A stretch of DNA of 21,683 nt, from positions 1 through 21,683 of the forward strand of contig CAMOQW010000023.1 in assembly GCA_946623195.1 (NCBI GenBank). Direction: 5' to 3'. How positions within the stretch are numbered: position 1 is the stretch's first letter; each line of letters opens with the position of its first letter. Positions 15,032 through 21,683 of the stretch are shown piece by piece. The DNA is from an uncultured Prevotella sp. (lineage in GTDB: Bacteria; Bacteroidota; Bacteroidia; Bacteroidales; Bacteroidaceae). The notes beneath the pieces were generated by a model. That model searched no databases and was not told the DNA's origin. It saw only the letters and a program-made list of their open reading frames with translations. A program made the translations under genes and the position numbers.

Positions 15032-15781
15032 CTAATCAGTAATCTGAGGATATTTCCTCGTCCAACCATCCCAGCGGAGACGCATGACTCCAAAGAATGC
15101 TTCACCGAAGATGCCGCCTGACATCTTGCTGACCCCTTCGCGACGGTTGACGAAGATGACGGGCACCTCCTTGATCTTGAATCCTATCTTGTAGGCCGTA
15201 AATTTCATCTCAATCTGGAAACCATAGCCCTTGAAGCGAATCTTGTCCAGTTCGATGGTTTTCAGCACGCGACGCTTGTAGCACTTGAAACCTGCCGTAG
15301 TGTCGTGAACCTTGAAGCCTGTGACAAACTGCACGTATTTCGAGGCAAAGTATGACATGAGCACACGTCCGATGGGCCAGTTGACTACATTGACACCAGA
15401 GATGTAGCGCGAGCCGATGGCCACATCATATCCTTCGTCAGCACAGGCACTGTAGAGACGCGGCAGGTCGTTGGGGTCGTGGCTGAAGTCGGCATCCATC
15501 TCGAAGACGTACTGATAGTCACGTTCCAAGGCCCACTTGAATCCAGTGATATATGCCGTGCCCAGTCCCAGTTTGCCGCTACGTTCCACCATGAACAGCC
15601 GGTCGGCGAACTCTGCTGCCATCAGTCCTTTGACGATAGCCGCAGTACCATCAGGAGAACCGTCGTCGATGATCAGGATGTGGAAACATTTCTCCAGACC
15701 AAAGACCGCCCGGATAATCTTCTCGATGTTCTCCTTCTCGTTATAGGTCGGGATGATGACAATGCTATCACTTGTGTGCAT
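15032..15781 (-). CDS. Polyprenol-phosphate mannosyltransferase-like GT2 glycosyltransferase (Dpm1-like)
   Basis: This 249-residue family 2 glycosyltransferase has the nucleotide-sugar strand IVIIPTYNE, DDGSPDGT (D39, D40), the metal-binding EMDADFSHDP (D96, D98), and the later DTTAGFKCYKR and FVNRREGVSKM segments typical of dolichol-phosphate mannose synthases. It lacks C-terminal membrane helices, like the soluble bacterial enzymes. It likely transfers a sugar from GDP- or UDP-sugar to polyprenol phosphate to supply envelope glycosylation; the sugar is not determined. The start at 15781 (MHTSDSIVII) was chosen because the longer frame runs through the promoter and into mfd's 5' end. The gene is divergent from mfd across a region with a 13-bp inverted repeat. 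Confidence 0.9.
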   Translation of the reverse strand: MHTSDSIVIIPTYNEKENIEKIIRAVFGLEKCFHILIIDDGSPDGTAAIVKGLMAAEFADRLFMVERSGKLGLGTAYITGFKWALERDYQYVFEMDADFSHDPNDLPRLYSACADEGYDVAIGSRYISGVNVVNWPIGRVLMSYFASKYVQFVTGFKVHDTTAGFKCYKRRVLKTIELDKIRFKGYGFQIEMKFTAYKIGFKIKEVPVIFVNRREGVSKMSGGIFGEAFFGVMRLRWDGWTRKYPQITD

Positions 15782-15809
15782 AATTGTATATTGCTTTTTG
15801 TTGTGAGTG

Positions 15810-15868
15810 CAAAGATACAAAATAATTGGTAAACGAAACTGATAATTCACAATTATTTTGTAATTTTG
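15810..15868. promoter_or_regulatory. Divergent promoters of the glycosyltransferase and mfd, with a 13-bp perfect inverted repeat
   Basis: TATCTTTG on the minus strand (complement of 15810-15817) serves the glycosyltransferase, and TAATTTTG at 15861-15868 serves mfd. Both -33 elements are weak. TACAAAATAATTG (15816-15828) is the exact reverse complement of CAATTATTTTGTA (15850-15862), with 21 bp between. Each arm runs from just upstream of a -7 box into its first two bases, so a protein bound there would touch both promoters. Confidence 0.6.
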
Positions 15869-15881
15869 CAAGCAATTTAGT

Positions 15882-18800
15882 ATGAAGATACAGGATTTGC
15901 TGAAAACGTATGCCTCGTCGACCTGTGTGAAGGCGGTGGCTGAAACCATCGGGAAAAAGTCGGTACGCTCACTTTTTCTCGACGGACTCGTGGCCTCCTC
16001 GGCCCCCATGTTGTTTGCCTCTTTAGCAGGAAAGTGCAAGTTTCCGCTGCTCTTTGTCCTCCAGGATGCTGAAGAGGCAGGCTATTTCTACCATGATTTA
16101 GTGCAGTTGCTGGGCGACCGGCAGGTTCTCTTCTTTCCATCGAGCTATCGTCGTGCCGTAAAATACGGACAGCGTGATGCGGCCAGTGAGATTCTGCGCA
16201 CTGAAGTGTTGGCCCGGCTTTCACCTCATGCCTCTCAGCTCTTTCTGGTGTCCTATCCTGAAGCCATTGCCGAGCTGGTGATTTCGCAAACGCAGCTGGA
16301 CGAACGGTTGATAACACTGGAAGTGGGACAGACGGTAGAAGTGGATACGCTGACGCAAAGCCTCCGCAATCTGGGCTTCCGCGATGTGGACTATGTCTAT
16401 GAGCCCGGTCAGTTTGCTCTGCGGGGCAGCATTCTGGATGTCTATTCCTATAGTAGCGAATTGCCATTCCGTGTTGACTTTTTCGGCGACGATATTGACA
16501 GCATACGTACCTTCGAGGTGGAGACGCAGCTGTCGAAGGACAAGTGTGACCGGATAGAAGTGGTGCCCGAACTGGGTTTGACAGAAGCAGAGAAGGTGCC
16601 GTTCTTTTCCTTTCTGCCGACAGACACTATGCTGGTTGTGAAAGACATGCTGTATGTGCGTGACGCTGTTGACCGCATCTACCAGGAAGGCTTCTCGCAA
16701 CAAGCCATGCAGGAACGCATGGAGGGGGCCACGGAACAGGAGCAGCAGGCCATCATGCACGAGATGAACAAAGAGTGCCAGCTCATCAGCGGACAACTGT
16801 TCAGCCGTGAAGTAGCAGGCTTCCGTCGTGTGGAGATAGGACATCGTCCTGTTGGTGTGCCTGATGCCACCGTCACCTTCAGTATTTCACCACAGCCGCA
16901 GTTCCACAAGAATTTCGACCTGTTGCACCAGTCGCTTGAACATTACCTGACTGACGGCTACCAACTGTACATCTTGGCCGATAGTACGAAACAGCTAGAC
17001 CGACTAAAGGAAATATTTGGTGGAGAAGGGCAAGAGGCAAAGGGGCGGCGAATCGACTTTTCTCCTGTCGAAAGAACCCTACACGAGGGCTTTGCCGACA
17101 ACGACCTGAAAATGTGTGTGTTTACCGACCACCAGATATTTGACCGCTTCCATAAATACAGCCTGCGCTCCGACAAGGCCCGCTCAGGCAAGGTGGCGCT
17201 GACACTGAAGGAAATACAGCAGTTTGAGGTGGGCGACTATGTGGTACATATTGATCATGGCATTGGCAAATTTGGCGGACTTGTCAGGATGCCGCAGGGC
17301 GACGGCTATCAGGAAATGATCAAGATCATGTATGAGGGCGGAGGTTCTATCTATGTCTCTATCCACTCGCTCTATAAGGTATCGAAATACAAGTCGCAGG
17401 ATGGCAGCGAGCCGCCGCGACTGTCTCACTTGGGCACGGGGCAGTGGGAACGCATGAAGGAGCGCACCAAGCAGAAACTGAAGGATATAGCCCGTGACTT
17501 GATACGCCTCTATGCAGCCCGTCGGCAGCAGAAGGGGTTCGCATTCTCGGCCGATACCTTCATGCAGCATGAATTGGAGGCTTCGTTCCTCTATGAGGAC
17601 ACCCCCGACCAGTTGAAGGCTACCAACGACGTGAAGGCCGATATGGAACAGGCGCGGCCCATGGACCGCCTGGTGTGTGGCGATGTGGGCTTCGGTAAGA
17701 CCGAGGTGGCGGTACGCGCTGCCTTCAAGGCGGCCTGCGACTCCAAGCAGGTGGCAGTACTGGTGCCTACCACGGTATTGGCCTATCAGCACTACCAGAC
17801 TTTCTCCGGTCGACTGAAAGACCTGCCCGTCAGGGTGGAATATCTGTCGAGGGCGCGTACGGCCAAACAGACCAGTGCCATCCTGAAAGACCTGTCCGAT
17901 GGTAAGATAGATATTATAATAGGTACACATAAACTCATCGGCAAGTCGGTGAAATTTAAGGACCTGGGACTGCTCATCATCGATGAGGAGCAGAAATTCG
18001 GCGTGTCTACCAAAGAGAAATTGCGCCAGTTGAAGACCAATATCGATACGCTGACCATGTCGGCAACGCCCATCCCGCGCACGTTGCAGTTTTCGCTGGT
18101 GGGTGCCCGCGACCTGACAATCATACAGACCCCACCCCCCAACCGCTATCCCATACAGACAGAGATCCATACGCTGAGTCCCGAAATCGTGAGCGATGCC
18201 ATCAATTTCGAGATGTCGCGCAACGGACAGGTGTATTTTGTCAATCCGCGCATCAACGACCTGCAGCGCATCAAGGAGATGATTGAGAAATACGTGCCCG
18301 ATGCCCGTGTGGCTGTAGGACACGGACAGATGAAGCCCGAGGAGCTGGAGCGGGTTATCTTCGACTTCCAGAACTACGATTACGATGTGCTGCTCTCGAC
18401 GACCATCATAGAGAATGGTATCGATATCCCCAATGCCAATACCATCATCATCAATGGTGCCAACCGCTTCGGACTGAGCGACCTGCATCAGATGCGTGGC
18501 CGAGTGGGGCGCAGCAACCGCAAGGCCTTCTGCTATCTGCTGGCGCCGCCCTTGGCCGACCTGCCAGTGGAGAGTCGCCGCCGCTTGGAGGCCCTGGAGA
18601 ATTTCAGCGACTTGGGCTCCGGCATACATATTGCCATGCAGGACCTCGACATCCGAGGGGCCGGCAACTTGCTGGGTGCCGAACAGTCGGGCTTCATTGC
18701 CGATTTGGGCTATGAGACCTATGTGAAGATCCTGCAGCAGGCCGTGGTGGAACTTAGGAATGAAGAAGCCCCGCGAGAGGTGGGGGGCAGGGTTCTGCCG

Positions 18801-19277
18801 GTTGGCAAGGTGCACAACGGCGAGGCATTTGTCTCCGACTGTTCCTTGGACAGCGACCTGGAACTTTATTTCCCCGACCAGTACGTACCCAGCGATTCTG
18901 AACGCATGTTGCTCTACCGCGAACTGGATGGCTTGCAGACTGACGAACAGTTAGCGGCATACAGGAAGCGGCTGATAGACCGTTTCGGCCCTGTGCCGCA
19001 TTGTGGCGAGGAACTGATGCGGGTGGTGCCCCTGCGCCGACTGGGCAAGTCGCTGGGCTGTGAAAAGATAGTGCTGAAACAGCAGCGGATGACCATGCAT
19101 TTCGTTTCCTCCACTGACAGTCCTTTTTACCAGAGCGAGGCTTTCGACCGACTGCTGAACTTTGTGGCCCAGAATCCGCGTCGTTGTCAGTTCCGCGAAC
19201 AGAATGGCAAGCGCTTGATGACCATCACCGAGGTGTCCACTATCGACGAAGCCGTCAAACTTATGACATCTATCTGA
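15882..19277 (+). CDS. mfd: Transcription-repair coupling factor
   Basis: The 1131-residue translocase removes RNA polymerase stalled at DNA damage and recruits UvrA. Length is close to E. coli Mfd (1148). Visible parts in order: a UvrB-like N-terminal region (about 1-300); the CarD-like RNA-polymerase interaction domain near 448-510 (VGDYVVHIDHGIGKFGGLV); the RecG-like helicase with Walker A GDVGFGKT (600-607) and Walker B DEEQ (701-704); SATPIPRTLQ (about 728-737); the DxxR-GR region HQMRGRVGRSNR; and the C-terminal domain that contacts UvrA. The first ATG lies 13 bases after a TAATTTTG box. The gene ends 159 bp before hsp20, which has its own promoter. The very long antisense frames inside it are shadows. 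Confidence 0.97.
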   Translation: MKIQDLLKTYASSTCVKAVAETIGKKSVRSLFLDGLVASSAPMLFASLAGKCKFPLLFVLQDAEEAGYFYHDLVQLLGDRQVLFFPSSYRRAVKYGQRDAASEILRTEVLARLSPHASQLFLVSYPEAIAELVISQTQLDERLITLEVGQTVEVDTLTQSLRNLGFRDVDYVYEPGQFALRGSILDVYSYSSELPFRVDFFGDDIDSIRTFEVETQLSKDKCDRIEVVPELGLTEAEKVPFFSFLPTDTMLVVKDMLYVRDAVDRIYQEGFSQQAMQERMEGATEQEQQAIMHEMNKECQLISGQLFSREVAGFRRVEIGHRPVGVPDATVTFSISPQPQFHKNFDLLHQSLEHYLTDGYQLYILADSTKQLDRLKEIFGGEGQEAKGRRIDFSPVERTLHEGFADNDLKMCVFTDHQIFDRFHKYSLRSDKARSGKVALTLKEIQQFEVGDYVVHIDHGIGKFGGLVRMPQGDGYQEMIKIMYEGGGSIYVSIHSLYKVSKYKSQDGSEPPRLSHLGTGQWERMKERTKQKLKDIARDLIRLYAARRQQKGFAFSADTFMQHELEASFLYEDTPDQLKATNDVKADMEQARPMDRLVCGDVGFGKTEVAVRAAFKAACDSKQVAVLVPTTVLAYQHYQTFSGRLKDLPVRVEYLSRARTAKQTSAILKDLSDGKIDIIIGTHKLIGKSVKFKDLGLLIIDEEQKFGVSTKEKLRQLKTNIDTLTMSATPIPRTLQFSLVGARDLTIIQTPPPNRYPIQTEIHTLSPEIVSDAINFEMSRNGQVYFVNPRINDLQRIKEMIEKYVPDARVAVGHGQMKPEELERVIFDFQNYDYDVLLSTTIIENGIDIPNANTIIINGANRFGLSDLHQMRGRVGRSNRKAFCYLLAPPLADLPVESRRRLEALENFSDLGSGIHIAMQDLDIRGAGNLLGAEQSGFIADLGYETYVKILQQAVVELRNEEAPREVGGRVLPVGKVHNGEAFVSDCSLDSDLELYFPDQYVPSDSERMLLYRELDGLQTDEQLAAYRKRLIDRFGPVPHCGEELMRVVPLRRLGKSLGCEKIVLKQQRMTMHFVSSTDSPFYQSEAFDRLLNFVAQNPRRCQFREQNGKRLMTITEVSTIDEAVKLMTSI

Positions 19278-19288
19278 GTATATGGATT

Positions 19289-19353
19289 GTGTCATTTTGA
19301 CGCATATTTGTGACAGTTTGGCATAAACATGCACTTTGGCATCTTTGTTGCTT
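19289..19353 (+). promoter_or_regulatory. hsp20 promoter region with a sigma54-like -24/-12 element
   Basis: TTGGCATCTTTGTTGCTT (19336-19353) contains GG at 19338-19339 and GC at 19350-19351 exactly 10 bases apart, the sigma54 spacing. The same bases also allow a primary-sigma reading: TTTG at 19317-19320, 19 bp, then CATCTTTG at 19340-19347, one base off consensus. TTTGGCAT occurs twice 19 bp apart, and GTCA/TGAC repeats lie upstream (19291-19301, and TGTCA/TGACA at 19290 and 19311). Confidence 0.5.
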
Positions 19354-19422
19354 ATACGATTAGTGAAAGCCGCAAGGCAATCAAAGAGAAAACAAACATG
19401 TATAACTAATAAAAATAGAATC

Positions 19423-19430
19423 AGGAGGTA
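19423..19430 (+). promoter_or_regulatory. Strong Shine-Dalgarno of hsp20
   Basis: AGGAGGTA lies six bases before the ATG at 19437. This is a near-perfect anti-16S match, unlike the other genes here, which have weak or no such site. It suggests high translation once the gene is induced and fixes the start at 19437. Confidence 0.85.
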
Positions 19431-19436
19431 ACAATT

Positions 19437-19862
19437 ATGATGCCAATGATGAGAAGTAACAACTGGATTCCTGCAGTGTTCAACGATCTGTTTGATACAG
19501 ACTATCTGCCGAAAGTGAGCGCCACAGCTCCTGCTATCAACGTGAAAGAGTCGGATAAGGCTTATACCGTAGAGCTGGCAGCCCCGGGCATGAAGAAGGA
19601 GGACTTCAATGTACACATCAACGACGAGGGTAACCTGGTTATCAAGATGGAGCAAAAGCAGGAGCATAAGGAGGAAGACAAGACCACGCGCTACCTGCGC
19701 CGCGAGTTCAGCTACTCAAAGTATGAGCAGACGCTGATTTTGCCAGACGACGTGAAAAAGGAAGACATCTCGGCCAAGGTGGAACACGGTGTGCTGACTG
19801 TTGAACTGCCGAAGGTGGTGGAAGAGAAAGTGAAAGTGTCTCGCCAGATTGAAGTAGGATAA
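19437..19862 (+). CDS. Small heat-shock protein (Hsp20 / alpha-crystallin family)
   Basis: This 141-residue ATP-independent chaperone should hold unfolding proteins in the cytosol until other chaperones refold them. After a short N-terminal arm (WIPAVFNDLFDTDYL), the alpha-crystallin domain spans about 35-135. It shows the typical YTVELAAPGMKKEDFNVHINDEGNLVIKMEQ strand pattern (about 42-72), RREFSYSKYEQTLILPDDV, and the GVLTVELPK motif near 119-127. The C-terminal IxI/V anchor is not obvious (RQIEVG could serve). It has its own promoter region and a strong ribosome site, and ends in a bidirectional terminator. Stress induction is expected from the family and hinted at by the promoter layout. 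Confidence 0.95.
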   Translation: MMPMMRSNNWIPAVFNDLFDTDYLPKVSATAPAINVKESDKAYTVELAAPGMKKEDFNVHINDEGNLVIKMEQKQEHKEEDKTTRYLRREFSYSKYEQTLILPDDVKKEDISAKVEHGVLTVELPKVVEEKVKVSRQIEVG

Positions 19863-19881
19863 ACAGAGATTGGCAAAACAA

Positions 19882-19937
19882 AAAAAGAATCCCGTTCCAA
19901 AGCCCAGCTAGAAAAGGCTTTTGAGACGGGATTTTTC
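19882..19937. terminator. Bidirectional intrinsic terminator between hsp20 and the Rpn-type nuclease gene
   Basis: AATCCCGT (19889-19896) pairs with ACGGGATT (19926-19933), and inside it CAAAGCC (19899-19905) pairs with GGCTTTG (19917-19923). The result is a long hairpin with a 2x2 internal mismatch. It is flanked by an A-run on the left and a T-run on the right, so it can end transcription from both convergent genes. Confidence 0.9.
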
Positions 19938-19949
19938 TCTTATATGGCA

Positions 19950-20939
19950 TTATGCTGATGGTTGGCAGAAATGCAGGACTTCTTCTTTCTTGATGTTCAG
20001 ATTGCCTGCAATAGCTTCTGGGGCTAAACCGGCTTGAAGAAGCAACTGTATAGATTTCTTTAGTTGTTCGTCTTTCTGACTGAGTTGTTCGTCTTTCTGA
20101 CTGAGTTGTTCGTCTTTCTGACTGAGTTGTTCGTCCTTCGATGCTATTTCTACATTTTGCTCTGCAATTCTTCTGTCGCGTTGCATGATTTCCGTATCGC
20201 GTTTCTCGATGATAGAAAAATATTCGTCCTCCACGTTCATATCCATACGCATTTCAGCATTCGTTGCTGCCATGAGAAGGCGGTGGACGATGTGTTGCAT
20301 CTCTGTGTCGTCCTCTGGATACAGGTTTTCGTCAATGTGAAGCATTTGCTGGTTGCCCTTGTCCTTTCGTGTTTGGTCGAAGATGCTTAAGACCTCGTCC
20401 AACCGGTTGTTGATTTTGCCGTGTAGTCTTGGAATCTGTACGATAATACTGTTATGGGTCAGACTGTCAACAAATGGATCTGGCAATCCTTTCGTCACCA
20501 CTTTGCCGTTGTAGTCATAAGACTGATGTCTGACGTAGAGCACGGGCTCCTCAATGTCCCCTACTTTGTGGCCAAGCAGATATACGGCTACCATGGGAAT
20601 GGCGTGCTGGTCGGGACTGTCGCTGACAATATTGTTGGGGTTCTCATAGTGCACGCCCAGATATTGGCGGAAGCGGAGTGTCTCTGTCGGCAGCCACGTC
20701 TTCTGAAGCTCTATCAGAATCAGGTGCTCACTGCCGTCAGCTTCGCGTACAGTGGCACCGAAGTCGATGCGGAATACGGACAGCGTGTCGCGCTTATTGT
20801 TGCTATACTCATGGGGGCGCACCTCCACCTTGACGATGTCCATCTGCAAGAGTGCAGAAAGGATGGTACGCGCTATTCGCTCGTCCTCCATCAGATATTT
20901 GAATACGATGTCGTAAATTGGATTGGCAATAGTTATCAT
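19950..20939 (-). CDS. PD-(D/E)XK nuclease family protein (Rpn / PDDEXK_2 type)
   Basis: The 329-residue protein begins with the family's typical NPIYDIVFKYLMEDERIARTIL stretch split over residues 6-27. It then shows the nuclease core with D59 (RIDFGA) and E77-x-Q79 followed by K80 (IELQK), the E-x-Q variant usual in this family. The later segments (AVYLLGH, NRLDEVLSIFDQ) also fit. Relatives are the recombination-promoting Rpn nucleases and many uncharacterised genes once called transposases, which are common and multicopy in Bacteroidales. The C-terminal third is a charged coiled coil with four KDEQL repeats, then a short helical tail. It stands alone on the minus strand with a perfect promoter, convergent with hsp20. 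It is probably accessory rather than housekeeping; no transposon ends are seen around it. Confidence 0.88.
   Translation of the reverse strand: MITIANPIYDIVFKYLMEDERIARTILSALLQMDIVKVEVRPHEYSNNKRDTLSVFRIDFGATVREADGSEHLILIELQKTWLPTETLRFRQYLGVHYENPNNIVSDSPDQHAIPMVAVYLLGHKVGDIEEPVLYVRHQSYDYNGKVVTKGLPDPFVDSLTHNSIIVQIPRLHGKINNRLDEVLSIFDQTRKDKGNQQMLHIDENLYPEDDTEMQHIVHRLLMAATNAEMRMDMNVEDEYFSIIEKRDTEIMQRDRRIAEQNVEIASKDEQLSQKDEQLSQKDEQLSQKDEQLKKSIQLLLQAGLAPEAIAGNLNIKKEEVLHFCQPSA
20064..20138. repeat. 21-bp tandem repeat coding for KDEQLSQ heptads
   Basis: Three identical 21-bp units (20064-20084, 20085-20105, 20106-20126) and a partial fourth lie in the nuclease gene. Each unit codes for seven residues, KDEQLSQ, one heptad of a coiled coil. 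The identity at DNA level points to recent expansion by slippage or recombination. Confidence 0.92.
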
Positions 20940-20963
20940 ACGCTATCGGTTTTGTTCTGCCTG

Positions 20964-20995
20964 CAAAGGTACGACAAAAAATTCATACCGCCAAA
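20964..20995 (-). promoter_or_regulatory. Promoter of the Rpn-type nuclease gene
   Basis: On the minus strand TTTG (complement of 20992-20995), a 20-bp spacer and TACCTTTG (complement of 20964-20971) match the Bacteroidetes pattern exactly. The ATG lies about 25 bases downstream. Confidence 0.8.
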
Positions 20996-21104
20996 TCTTT
21001 TCCCTCCTATCTTCGTAATGAAAAGGCTAAGAGGCTTTCAATGAGATAGCGCACCTGCTTTCACCGCGCAAAGATACAACTATTATTTGGATTGGATTGA
21101 CGGC

Positions 21105-21272
21105 ATGGATCCGAAACTTCTGAAGGAGGAAATGCTGGCGATGGTATGTAAGGGTGAAGAAATAGCGTTCAAAGAGTTGTTTTTGTTCAATATTCGTGAA
21201 CAAAGGGCCTTTTTTGAACAAAAGGTTTGGAAATATGAGAAATGTTCACTAAATTTGCAACGTTCAAAATGA
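21105..21272 (+). pseudogene. Short open frame, possibly a remnant of an ECF sigma-factor start
   Basis: A 55-residue frame begins at ATG 21105 (MDPKLLKEEMLAM). The piece KGEEIAFKELF resembles the GDExAFxxLF opening of ECF sigma factors, but the similarity stops after it and the rest is not sigma-like. No promoter or ribosome site of quality is seen. It overlaps a cluster of TGAACA sites and the promoter of the next, broken gene. It may be a decayed fragment or no gene at all. The remainder of 20996-21104 holds nothing else I can name. Confidence 0.25.
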
Positions 21273-21279
21273 ATGAACA
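21184..21279. promoter_or_regulatory. Cluster of TGAACA/TGTTCA half-sites around a promoter
   Basis: Exact TGTTCA or TGAACA hexamers occur at 21184, 21197, 21215, 21243 and 21274, with a near match CGTTCA at 21261. The first two form an 8-bp inverted repeat, TTTGTTCA (21182-21189) with TGAACAAA (21197-21204). They flank and overlap a consensus promoter, as operator half-sites would. Confidence 0.45.
21226..21257 (+). promoter_or_regulatory. Promoter of the broken gene at 21273
   Basis: TTTG at 21226-21229, a 20-bp spacer and TAAATTTG at 21250-21257 match the Bacteroidetes consensus. The ATG at 21273 lies 15 bases downstream. Confidence 0.65.
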
Positions 21280-21613
21280 CGAATAAAATGGTGAGCAAGC
21301 AAGACGATAGAAGAGGAAATTATCAATGATGTCGTCTACAATCTGAAGCGAATGACGAGCATAGAAAACATTAGTTTTCAGGCTGTCAAAGGGCAACAGT
21401 ATGACTATGACCTGACGATCAACAGTGTAACATTTTTTGCCAGAGACGTTTGACAGTTTACTCCAAGGGGAGATTCGTGTGGCTGAAAGCTGCGGGAACT
21501 GCAAGATTGTTGCCAGTCCGTTGTTTATCAATATCAGCGGGCAAAAGTGTATGCAAACAAAAGAAACCAGGGGAAAGGCATTCAATGAAGCTGGACTGAA
21601 GTTGACAAATTGA
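21273..21613 (+). pseudogene. Broken gene of unknown function, about 112 residues, two frameshifts
   Basis: Reading from ATG 21273 gives MNTNKMVSK. The frame then shifts at a GCAAGCAA duplication (21295-21302) to continue as KTIEEEIINDVVYNLKRM. It shifts again at a six-T run (21433-21438) to FLPETFDSLLQGEIRVAESC and on to a stop at 21611-21613. Removing one 4-bp copy and one T would join the three parts into one protein. The middle and last parts have a balanced, protein-like composition, and the frame is preceded by a consensus promoter. The cysteines in AESCGNCKI and GQKC are notable. I do not recognise the family. Sequencing error is possible at the T-run but less so at the duplication. 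Confidence 0.5.
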
Positions 21614-21639
21614 CAAATTGACAATGCACAGTTTGACAC
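21602..21639. repeat. TTGACA direct repeats
   Basis: TTGACA occurs at 21602, 21610 and 21618 with a strict 8-bp period, and again at 21633. The first copy overlaps the end of the broken gene. The third copy followed by TATAAA at 21640-21645 after 16 bp looks like a general sigma70 promoter, but that is not the usual pattern for this phylum, so I treat it only as a repeat. Confidence 0.6.
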
Positions 21640-21668
21640 TATAAATTCAAAAGTAACAAAGAGGTAAC

Positions 21669-21683
21669 ATGAGCATCAACATC
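21669..21683 (+). CDS. Start of a further gene, cut by the window end
   Basis: ATG at 21669 is followed by four more codons (MSINI). AAAGAGGTAAC directly before it is a fair ribosome site. No product can be inferred from five residues. Confidence 0.4.

Noticed and set aside
17184..18815. 543-residue open frame antisense to mfd
   Set aside because: It lies wholly opposite a clearly conserved helicase region, has a His/Gln-rich composition typical of a shadow frame, and has no promoter.
19319..19334. Second sigma54-like match TTGGCATAAACATGCA
   Set aside because: GG and GC are nine bases apart instead of ten, so the spacing is wrong.
20064..20138. Tandem repeats resembling a small CRISPR array
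   Set aside because: Units are directly adjacent without spacers and code in frame for a coiled coil.
21068..21075. TATCTTTG on the minus strand as another promoter
   Set aside because: No TTG lies 19-21 bp upstream, and the nuclease gene already has a perfect promoter closer to its start.
21187..21639. 150-residue minus-strand frame near the window end
   Set aside because: Cys/Phe/Ser-rich composition unlike a real protein; the opposite strand has better coding character and a promoter.

Overview
The window looks like a chromosomal piece of a Bacteroidales bacterium, most likely Prevotella-like (inference). Direct support comes from the promoter type: many genes are preceded by a TAnnTTTG -7 box with a TTG or TTTG about 20 bp upstream, the Bacteroidetes primary-sigma pattern. 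Most starts lack a good Shine-Dalgarno, and the secreted proteins are lipoproteins typical of this phylum. The genes are mostly housekeeping genes with two more individual ends. There are no tRNA, rRNA or CRISPR features. Layout: (1) 16-4493, minus strand: a three-gene operon of outer-membrane porin, imelysin-family lipoprotein and di-heme cytochrome lipoprotein, which looks like an iron, heme or peroxide related envelope module. (2) 4636-6284, plus strand: two regulators. The first fuses a RIC/ScdA/YtfE-type di-iron protein to a LuxR-type DNA-binding domain and is transcribed divergently from the porin operon. The second has a degenerate receiver domain and a very similar LuxR-type domain. 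(3) 6536-9379: asnA and the convergent dnaX. (4) 9515-15019, plus strand: a tight run of an FtsB/DivIC-like division protein, a small membrane protein, a DUF4369-like lipoprotein, dihydroorotase, a free-standing MetH reactivation domain, a metallophosphoesterase and a PlsC-type acyltransferase. Several of these genes overlap by a few bases. (5) 15032-19277: a polyprenol-phosphate glycosyltransferase divergent from mfd, with a 13-bp perfect inverted repeat between them. (6) 19437-20939: hsp20 with a sigma54-like element and a strong Shine-Dalgarno, convergent with a PD-(D/E)XK (Rpn-type) nuclease across a bidirectional terminator. (7) 20940-21683: a decayed stretch with a consensus promoter set among several TGAACA half-sites, a gene broken by two small frameshifts, short TTGACA repeats, and the first five codons of another gene. 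The best candidate for an undescribed system is the 1-6.3 kb block. A di-iron sensor fused to a DNA-binding domain, plus a pseudo-receiver partner, probably controls a divergent porin/imelysin/di-heme operon. The two facing promoters share symmetric -33 regions. Other unexplained structure includes a 15-bp perfect inverted repeat inside the dihydroorotase gene, two TTGCGCAA palindromes 18 bp apart before the DUF4369 gene, and a repeat-dense region before asnA.
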